Origin: Gnetum montanum
Taxonomy: Eukaryota; Streptophyta; Gnetopsida; Gnetales; Gnetaceae
Assembly: GCA_015680685.1 (NCBI GenBank)
Contig: MNCI01016414.1
Coordinates: 339,037-367,718, forward strand
Direction: 5' to 3'
Length of the DNA: 28,682 bases
Of this stretch, positions 21,325 through 28,682 are shown one piece after another. Numbering within the stretch: the first letter of the stretch is position 1; the number at the start of each line of letters is the position of its first letter. The position numbers and the translations under genes are program-made. Under the pieces are notes generated by a model. It worked only from the letters and a program-made list of their open reading frames with translations. It was not told the DNA's origin and did no database searches.

Positions 21325-23322
21325 TCAATCCTGCTTGTTATTAGGATGGGGGGTATCCCTCATAGCTAAACGGTTGAGGATGGCAAGGATTAATAAATGA
21401 TGATGGGGATCCTTGCATGTTGGAAATATTGGAACTTGGCCGTACTTACCCCATCGGGGTTCGCACACCTGATTGTAGTAAGCATAGTGCGGCAATTTAT
21501 ATGACGTAGTTCCCGAATAACAAGTTGACCCAATATGATATTTGGGATTGTTAGATGGTATGCAAGGATCAGGATGTTGTCTTCCATGACTATGTTCATT
21601 GGGTCGTATGGTTGTTGGAGTGTGAGTTAGTGGCCCTGATGAAGTTACATGAGGCATTGGGTTCAAAGATAAGGGTGCATCACAGGGTTGGACTTGTGCT
21701 AAGTTGGAGGATGCAGTGGCCTCAGAATTATGTTGTCCCTTCTTAGGGTCATTTCTAAAGAAAAGATGCCTTCGATGTTGCTGAGGTCTCTCACTGCTGT
21801 TGGCAGCAGTAGCACAAGTGACGTTCGTGGGTTGTTGCTGTGATGTAGACACCTTAGGAACAGTTGGTGGCGATATATAAGGAGGAAAAGGATGAGAATG
21901 TTGAAAATTAGGAGGGGTATAAGGTGCACAAGGCAGTGGTTATGTTGAAGGTATGGGCTGATAGTATTGAGGAGAATGGTACTGTGGTGAGATAAAGTGC
22001 ATTGGCCCAGTTGGAGAAATAGGATGTTGAACAAGATAAGCGTTTGGGTTTAGATGATACGAAAGGTGTCTCCAGTTTAGTGGTGGTCTCCCCCACAACT
22101 AGGATTGTTGCCACTATGATTGAACACAGTATCTCTGTACGAACTATGGATGTAACATGGTTCCCCAATGCTCATGTAAATGTAACAATATTAGGCATTG
22201 GCCCCTGGGGTGATCATACAAGCATATGTTGCATTCATACGTATGATTGGCAGTTGAGCTCTTATTTTCCTTATCCCTTCTTTTCGATTATCTAATGTTT
22301 TGTCCTACTTCTTGGGTTGTCAAAACTCTATCTCCAGTAATATCGATAAATTCTCCACACGTGTTATACGTCCATTCCAACATCTTATTGATCTTTGCCT
22401 CGACTTCTTCTAACAATTGTTGTATTGGCAAAGATGGTTCTTTCTCCTTGTGATAGGTTGATTTCTCCTTTTTATGATTATGGACCTTTGTTAAGTTGAG
22501 ATTTTGGTCCCGTTGATGTTTTTCAACACTCTCCCATCTAGCCATTTCTCCTTCTTCTTTTACTACCCGCTTAACAAGCTCTTGGTTTTGATGGGTTCGT
22601 AGTTCGTATAGTTGACCTTGGGCATACATTCCTAGGGTCTGTCTTGTTGCATCACGAAGCCCATCAATGATATGGTACATTAGCCTTTCCTCAGAAAACC
22701 CATGGCCTGGATAGTTATTTAATAGTGCATAATATCTTTCTAAGGCCATGTCCAAGGGTTCATGTTGTGCTTGTTTCCACTCTTGGATTTGTTTCCTCAT
22801 GGTTGACACTCTTGCGTAGGTTTGATATTTTTCGTTAAAGAGTTCTACCATTGTTGACCAACGTCGTATTGAATTTGGTTTTAACGATCTATACCATACT
22901 TTTGCTTGGTCAACGAGTGTCATAGGGAAGAGCTTGAGTTTTTTCCACCCATTATCAATGTTATTCCATGTGCAGGCATCGTAGAAGGCTTGTAAATGTT
23001 GATGCGGATCCAAGTCATAGCCTCCTGAAAAAGTAGGGAAGTTGTTTAAATCGAGCTTGGGTAGATGGCTCTCTTTACGATGCCTACGTGAGATTTGAAT
23101 AGCCTCTTGTATTTGCGTTATGCCTGTAGTGGCCAGTAGGGGTTCATCGTCATCGGGTAAGTTATGCTTTCATGTGTTGGGATGACGTTACTTTCGTTCA
23201 TGTTTATAAGAAACCCCCACTTCAGGTTGTGTACTCCAATCTTCATCAGCATATAATACGTTGGTTCTCCAATGAACTTCCTCGCTAAGTGTGGCATTAT
23301 CGTGATCTTGTAGGAGAGGCAT
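21325..23322 (-). pseudogene. gag: gag of element B
   Basis: This is a nearly full-length Gag of about 666 codons, readable in one frame from MPLLQDHDNATL to NNKQD and stop. About eight in-frame stops break it, several at sites where Gln would be expected (CAG or CAA to TAG or TAA). The first is within 50 codons. Residues of about 80-100 give HLPKLDLNNFPTFSGGY. The Ty3/gypsy capsid core (retrotransposon gag family) follows: HLQAFYDACTWNNID, VWYRSLKPNSIRRWSTM, LERYYALLNNYPGHGFS and GLRDATRQTLGMYAQGQ. A short zinc knuckle (C-x2-C-x3-H-x4-C, 22195-22233) and a Pro/Gln/Ser-rich tail with LPHYAYYNQVCEP complete it. There is no protease motif before the stop. The start was chosen as the first ATG after the leader, matched by an ATG in E. 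Confidence 0.85.
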
Positions 23323-23444
23323 GGTTGTGAAGTTGTGTGTGAAATTATGTGTGACTTTTACTAATTATTTCTTCTAAAAGATATATCGTTAAGTCCTTAT
23401 ACATCGACCTTGTATGATATAACCAATCTAGATAACTAGCACCA
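23323..23444 (-). other. Leader of element B
   Basis: Untranslated region between primer-binding site and gag, well conserved with 4-115 of element E. It would hold the packaging signal, if the family has one. Confidence 0.6.
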
Positions 23445-23462
23445 TCCCCAGCAACGGTGCCA
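23445..23462 (-). promoter_or_regulatory. Primer-binding site of element B (tRNA-Asp)
   Basis: The plus-strand sequence matches 16 of 18 bases of the 3' end of tRNA-Asp, including the terminal CCA. Both mismatches are transitions. One base separates it from the LTR. tRNA-Asp priming is known in Athila-type plant Ty3/gypsy elements. Confidence 0.85.
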
Positions 23463-23463
23463 A

Positions 23464-24269
23464 TGATGAGTGGCAAGGTACCCCTACACTCAACCATACG
23501 AATACAAGTGTTACATGCACGATCCGGTCAAACTTCTCAGATGGACTAGTTGTGGCATCTAGATGGTTAGCCTTAGTTTGCAGTTCGTTATCTTCCCACC
23601 TGGACTAGTATTATCTTTGTCACGTATGGTTTAGTCCAAAGTGAGGTGTATGATGTGGTTTCTAATCTAATGCTACTCCTGAAGGCAATGGAAAGTAATA
23701 TTTTCTAAGCTAAGGGAGAAAGGGTGAGAAGGAATCTAGCTAGCCTAAGTGTGATGAGCATCCATTCCTTGATCATCCGTACACATCTTAGACTTTGTGC
23801 ACGACTACTACTAGGATCACCAAGCGCAGATCCTAGGTACACTATTGGATTACCAAGTAGTTACACTTCAATGCTCGTAATCAAGTCATACTCATTCCGC
23901 GTTTTAACATGAGTTCAAGGATGAGAGAGATTAACTAGGAAAGCAGTAAATAATAATTAATTAAATGATTAATCTAAGTGAATGTTGCAATGATGAAGTA
24001 ATCTCAATCTTTATTTCCGGTCATGTGCATGTCCAAGTACGTCACACTCAAATAAAGGATGTCGTACAATTACATTCACCACACTAGGGGGCATACACGG
24101 AGAGGAAAAGGGTTGAAAGAAAGAAATTGAAATGCTTAAACTAAAACTGACTAACTTCCTAATGATCTATCGATATCTAACTCTTCTGTCTACCTCTTAT
24201 TTATAGATGAGGAGATAGGCTGCGATATCGCGTACGCGATATCGCAGTCGCCCAAATGACGACTCCTCA
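23464..24269 (-). repeat. 5' LTR of element B
   Basis: The LTR is 806 bp with inverted ends (TGAGGAGT here, decayed from TGATGAGT; ACTCATCA at the other end). U3 has the GATATC palindrome (24220-24247) and TATA box TATAAATA (plus-strand 24198-24205). AATAAA is at plus-strand 24010-24015. The flanking bases GAAAT (15590-15594) and AAAAT (24270-24274) form an imperfect 5-bp target duplication. Confidence 0.9.
24220..24247. repeat. Perfect 28-bp palindrome in LTR U3 of element B
   Basis: Two inverted CTGCGATATCGCGT arms meet at 24233/24234, giving perfect dyad symmetry over 28 bases. Viewed as direct repeats it is two GCGATATCGC units separated by GTA. It lies 15 bases upstream of the TATA box on the minus strand. 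Confidence 0.9.
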
Positions 24270-24413
24270 AAAATGATGAGAATGGAAAAATAGAGAAAGA
24301 ATTTAAAAGATATCAAAGAATAGCAAATGATTAAGCAATGAAAAAAGTATAAAAAAATAGAAATGATATCAAAGAATGTGAAGTCAAAAACTTTGAAAAG
24401 TATAACAAAAAAA

Positions 24414-27400
24414 TTATAAACCAAAAAAATTAGAAAATAAAAAAGTTGAAAAAAACTGAATTTCTAATTCTAGGGCATCTTCCCCATGAGTGAACTCATG
24501 TGTGAGTGTTCGTAAAATGGATCCTAGATCCCGAGGATCATACACTCCAAGTTTCTTATTGATCATCCTTAGTGATTTAGATTTTCACTTATTATCCCAT
24601 GTGACATTGATGATTATCAAGTTTTGATCTTTTGCAGATATATATTCTATTAGCCTAAATGGTCTTTTCATTTTAGAAGGTCCAACTATATTTTCTTATT
24701 TATCATTAATATCAAGTTTTAGGTCTCCATGTCTCCTACTTATTGTTGGTGTATGATCATGGTTTAGGATGTTCTTTTGTAAATTCTCAATTTGAATCAT
24801 TTTCTTGGGATATGAGTCAATAAGTGAATTGGATGTTTCCATGCATGTTTTGATCAGTTTCATATTCTCATCTCTTGACCACTTGATTTCTTTTGGTTTA
24901 GTGGTCATTGCCTCTTTATGTGCACACACTGGTTCTTCACATTTGTTGTGGGCTAGTGTAAGAATTATGTTGACATTTTAAAATTTCAATCCACAGTTGC
25001 ACCCTTCTTCATTATTAGTGATGCATGGAATTCTTTGTGTATGTATGGCTCCTTGTTCATCTTCCTTGGAAATTTCCAAGGATAAGTCCCTCATTCCTAA
25101 CTTAGCATCAATGGTGCTAAGCCATGCTCTCCTTATAATGATAGGAAATTCCTTGTCATCATTCTTCATGTTAATCATAAGAAAATTTGCTAGATAAGAT
25201 CACCCATTGATAGTGGTCACCACATCTTCTATCCGTCCCAAAGGGATGGTAACTAATTGATCTACAAGTTCTAGTCTTATGTTGCACTTCTTTAAGGGAA
25301 ACAAGTTTCATGCCTTATATGTTTCTTAAGATATCAAGTTAACTCCAAAACTTGAGTCTAGTAAAGCTTTGCATGGTGAATATCTAGCAATTTGCAAATA
25401 AATCAGAGGATTGTTTGGATCTATCTTTTTCTTAGGAAGATTTCCTACTTTTATCCAATCTGATACTATTTTAGTTAGCATGACAGTTGTAAGTTTTTGA
25501 CTTGGTGGTTGTGGAAGCATGGTGTTTATAGGAGGATCGATCATTGAATGAACATTGTTTAATGAAGCCCTAACTCTACCAATATTTTCTAGGCTTGTCC
25601 TGAAGAAAAGATGTTTCCTAACTTTTTCTTTAGTGTTGTTGGTATGATCCTCTATTTGTATATTCACTGCCCTTGTAGCACTTCTTTGTTGTGGTTGTGA
25701 TGGTAGTTCTCCTTGCACAATAGGTGGTGGTACTAGTGGTAGAGAATTAGGAGGTTGGATTGACGAACCAACTGTTGGTTGATGTGTGTAAAAATTAGGA
25801 TCCATTCACAAAGTAGTGGGCCTATAATACTCTAGTGGATAGTGGTGAGAAGAAGCATGGAATGAAGCATTTCCAGGAGATATTAGACATTGAATGTAAT
25901 ATCCATAGGGATTGATTGTTTCCTCGGTGGTCGCATTCCCCATGCTTATGGTTGTTGCCACTATTGCTGGTATTACTCTTGTAGCTGAGGATAGGCTCCA
26001 CTTAGATAGTATGATGGTTGGAAGGGTTGTCTAAGATTACCCTATGGATAAGGTATTCATTTTGGCATCTACTTTTTGACAAATCTCAAGTTAAGTACAT
26101 ATGCTCCAAACTCTTACAAGTGGGCCATGACAAGATAACATCCCTTAGGATGTTCATAGTGATACATTTTGCATCCTTCTTCATCTTCTGAACTGGAGTC
26201 TATAAATTCCTCAAGTGCAATAACTTTTCCCTTATATTTGTAATTTTCTCATCCATTATCTCTTCTTTTCTTCTTTTCTTTGTTCTTATTTAGCACTTGT
26301 TCAATCTTCTTCCCTATTATCTTGAGTGCAGTAGTGAATTTTCATCTACTAAGTCCCACATTTTCTCTACCTTTATTGCTATGTTACTAACTAATTTTTG
26401 GATGGGTGGAGTCTTCTTTTAAATGATATCCTCTAAAGTTTCTTCTTCTTATCTATCGCACCTTCTGACATCTCTTTTTCTTATCGAAGGATCTCAGTTG
26501 TATTCTTTAGTTGATTCCCTTTTCTTTAACTCTCCTTCTTCTTTGACTACTTGGTCTATCAACCTTTGAATTCGATGAACTATCATTTTTGATAATCTTA
26601 CTTGAACATACATCCCAAGAGTTTCTCTAGTCTTGTTTCTTAACCCATTAACAATATGCCTTAGTTGTTTCCTTTGTGAAAATCCATAGCCTGGGCATCT
26701 ATGCAGTAGAGAATAGTATCTGCCCATTGCCACATCAAGAGATTCATGTGTTCCTTGCTTCCATCCTTGAATTTATTTTCTTAAATTAGATACTCTTAAG
26801 TAGGTTTGATACTTGTCATTAAAAAGCTCTAGCATGGTACTCCATCTTCAAATCAATTATGGTTCTAAGGATCTGTACCAACTCTCCGCCTCCTTAATAA
26901 GTGTTTTGAGAAACCACTTTAACTTCTACAAATCACTATCAATATTTTGAAGGGCACAGGCATTGTGGAATGCTTGAAGATGATGCTATGGATCTGCATT
27001 GTATCCACCTTCAAATTTGGAAATATTACTCATGTCTAGTCATTTGATGCGATTATCCTTTAGGTGCTTGGTTGAGATATACATTGCTTCTGTGATGTTA
27101 ATCATACTACAGGTGGCCAATAAGGGTTCTTCATGATTATTAGGTTCGTACGCTCGGTTGTAGTAGTGATCCCTTCAATGCTCATAGTGTTCTCTTTATT
27201 CATGTCTGTTCTTGTCTCTTCTTTGTTCATAATCATCTTCTTCTTCATCAGGATACCTTCTTTGATATTCATGCCTTCATGATTCCCACATCTTTCCCTA
27301 TCATAATCTCTAGGTCTTTGTTCCCTTCTATCAGTTTCTACTAAGGATTATGAGGAAAAAGAGGAAGTAGTTGGAGAATAGTGCCAGCTGGTTCTCCTTC

Positions 27401-28028
27401 TGTGACTCCGTGATTCATCTCTTTGTGGTTCTACAAAAGCTCTAGGCCTTGGGCTTCACCTATGTCTGGAGTCTTCTACATCTCTCCTTGGAGTTTTCAG
27501 AAGAATCAAATCCAATTGTGCCTTGACAAGTTCCTTGAGATGAATGATAGGCATTTGTGAATGGGATTCATGATTGTGGTGGATTTTTTCCATTAGGAAG
27601 GCATCATCATTGATTTCCTCTAGGACAACATTGTGGTGGAATTTCTTTCTTTAATTGTTTTCATGTCTTGTCTCCATGGCAGCATCCATTTTAACCTATG
27701 CTTCCATTGGTTGATATGGCTTAGTCATGTGTTTAGTAACATGATACCCTTCTTGTGTGTGGTCCAAATTCAACCTCATTAAGATTGCCTATAGCATGGA
27801 TGGTGTTGAACATTAAGGAGGCAAAACTACATTGCCCTACAAATCTCTCCACCTCAGTTGTTCATCCTAATAGAAGATGAATGTGAAGTCAGGATAATAT
27901 GGATCTGTATGAACATATGAAATTATAATTTATATAGGCACACTCCAACCTTCTTCATCATGTCTATGGTCATGTCTCCTCTAAGTTTCCTTAGCAGGTG
28001 ATGACTTTTCCTTAAATATAGAAGCCAT
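24414..28028 (-). pseudogene. gag: gag-protease-X of element D
   Basis: This is a long, broken reading frame after the leader, from MASIFKEKSSPAKE. An N-terminal extension of some 280 residues, absent from B, contains an Arg/Ser-rich stretch (RRDVEDSRHR, PQRDESRSHRRRTSWH; about 27390-27490). The capsid core follows (SWYRSLEP, RWSTMLELFNDKYQTYLRVS, GRYYSLLHRCPGYGFS; about 26490-27060). Then come a decayed zinc knuckle with EHPKG (about 26140) and a Pro-rich linker. A retropepsin lies at about 25000-25400, with ALLDSSFGVNLIS, where the active-site Asp-Ser-Gly has become Asp-Ser-Ser (25350-25358), and RRAWLSTIDAKLGM as the flap-distal motif. A further unrecognised region continues in frame (about 24470-24960), ending near DPRDLGSILRTLTHEF. 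Stops and frameshifts (one near 27290) are frequent. Confidence 0.75.
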
Positions 28029-28143
28029 TGACACTCTTAAGTGTGTGTGTATTAAATGATTGATTAAAAATGTGAAAGATAAACTTTGTGATTTTCGATA
28101 CAACGAACTCTATAAGATCAACTACTAAGCAAACATTGACACA
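28029..28143 (-). other. Leader of element D
   Basis: Untranslated region between primer-binding site and gag ATG, weakly similar to the leaders of B and E. There is no gene in it. Confidence 0.5.
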
Positions 28144-28161
28144 TCCCCAACAACAATGTCA
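28144..28161 (-). promoter_or_regulatory. Primer-binding site of element D (tRNA-Asp, decayed)
   Basis: 12 of 18 bases match the tRNA-Asp 3' end, and all six mismatches are G-to-A or C-to-T on the plus strand. One base separates it from the LTR, as in B and E. Confidence 0.65.
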
Positions 28162-28162
28162 A

Positions 28163-28682
28163 TGATGAGTGGTAGGGTATTCCAACACTCCACTTTACAA
28201 GTCACGAATGCATGTGTGCAACCAAATCATAATCCGTGGATTGACAATGTAAGTATGCTATGAGTGGATAGTAGGTTTGTGATCATTGTCTTCCCACTTT
28301 AAATTAGTGAAGTTCAAGTGTATGATTTGACTCTCAGTGAAGCAAATGCTATGTTGATGTTGTTGGGCTCATAGTATTCCTAGTTGTATTGATAATAAAA
28401 GTTAAGAATAGAAATCTAAATCTAAGTAATGACAAGAATGTAAATCTACTCTAGCCTATGGCAATGAGCATCTAGTCCTAGCTTACCGGTCATGTCTTGG
28501 TTCATGTAACCATTACTGGGATTACCAAGTGAGTTTACTACTAAGTGAATCAAGTGAAACCACTAATGGGTTACCAAACAATTATACTTGGTGATCAAAA
28601 CCAGTCGTACTCATTATGCTTAACTAATGAACATGAAAAGTAAAGTACTTTGGAAATATAAAGAACTAAGCTAAAGTAAACA
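28163..28682 (-). repeat. 5' LTR of element D (cut by window end)
   Basis: It starts TGATGAGTGG on the plus strand, as in the B and E LTRs, and shows diverged homology to their U5-R part (for example the ATGAGCATC and GGGATTACCAAG segments). U3 with the TATA box lies beyond the window. Confidence 0.75.

Larger units (their letters stand above)
15595..24269 (-). mobile_element. Element B: complete pol-less LTR retrotransposon
   Basis: This 8675-bp element has both LTRs, primer site, polypurine tract, gag and gene 2, flanked by an imperfect 5-bp duplication inside element D. Neither gag nor gene 2 nor the spacer between them contains reverse transcriptase, RNase H or integrase motifs. It resembles the described non-autonomous plant TR-GAG class (terminal repeats plus gag) but carries an added gene with its own promoter. 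Confidence 0.85.
12214..28682 (-). mobile_element. Element D: oldest, host element interrupted by B and C
   Basis: 5' LTR, primer site, gag-protease-X, conserved spacer (split by B at 15594/24270) and the N-terminal half of gene 2 (cut by C at about 12214) lie in collinear minus-strand order. No reverse transcriptase or integrase is seen in the D portions present. It is the most diverged family member here and the only one with a protease. Confidence 0.75.

Noticed and set aside
25326-25805. 159-codon frame as an independent gene
   Set aside because: It is the Pro-rich linker and start of the protease within D's broken gag-protease frame; the same frame continues past the stop into RRAWLSTIDA.
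1-28682. CRISPR arrays, tRNA or rRNA genes, and bacterial-type operons
   Set aside because: No regularly spaced identical repeats with unique spacers and no cloverleaf or rRNA sequence were seen; the tRNA-Asp matches are 18-base primer sites only.

Overview
The window is repetitive DNA from a plant nuclear genome, most likely a seed plant with a large, repeat-rich genome. It contains no intact host gene. What I can support is a nest of five LTR retrotransposons, named here A to E. The evidence for a plant is a Reina/Tekay-like chromovirus polyprotein, primer-binding sites matching the 3' end of plant tRNA-Asp, a protein resembling the 'putative plant transposon protein' family, and stop codons that mostly look like C-to-T decay of methylated cytosines. 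I cannot name the species. There is one N at 14019.

Layout. Element D (minus strand, oldest layer) supplies the backbone: its 5' LTR and gag-protease relic lie at 24270-28682 and its central spacer and 3' gene at 12214-15594. Element B (minus strand, 15595-24269) is complete with two LTRs and sits inside D. Element C (plus strand, pol and 3' LTR at 8445-12213) is a chromovirus inserted in D's 3' gene. Element A (plus strand, 886-8444) is inserted in the reverse transcriptase of C. Element E (minus strand, 1-885) is inserted in the gag of A. The left halves of C, A and E lie beyond the window, and D is cut at both window edges.

A, B and D, and probably E, belong to one family. Its order is LTR, tRNA-Asp primer site, gag, a conserved non-coding spacer of roughly 1.5 to 2 kb, an internal TATA-type promoter, a predicted short 5'-UTR intron, a second gene of about 929 codons, polypurine tract, LTR. 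A and B show no reverse transcriptase, RNase H or integrase, so they must have relied on enzymes supplied in trans. D also keeps a retropepsin and an unrecognised domain after gag. The second gene (called gene 2) encodes a basic N-terminus, a domain resembling the putative plant transposon protein family, a GPS/proline/glutamine-rich linker, a long coiled coil and a conserved C-terminus. It occupies the env-like position.

The most unusual signal is a tandem array of GATATC-centred palindromic units. It lies just upstream of the TATA box in the LTR and again just upstream of the TATA box of gene 2. One element therefore seems to have two promoters with the same cis-element, as if gag and gene 2 answered to the same factor. 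All protein genes here are broken by stops and frameshifts.
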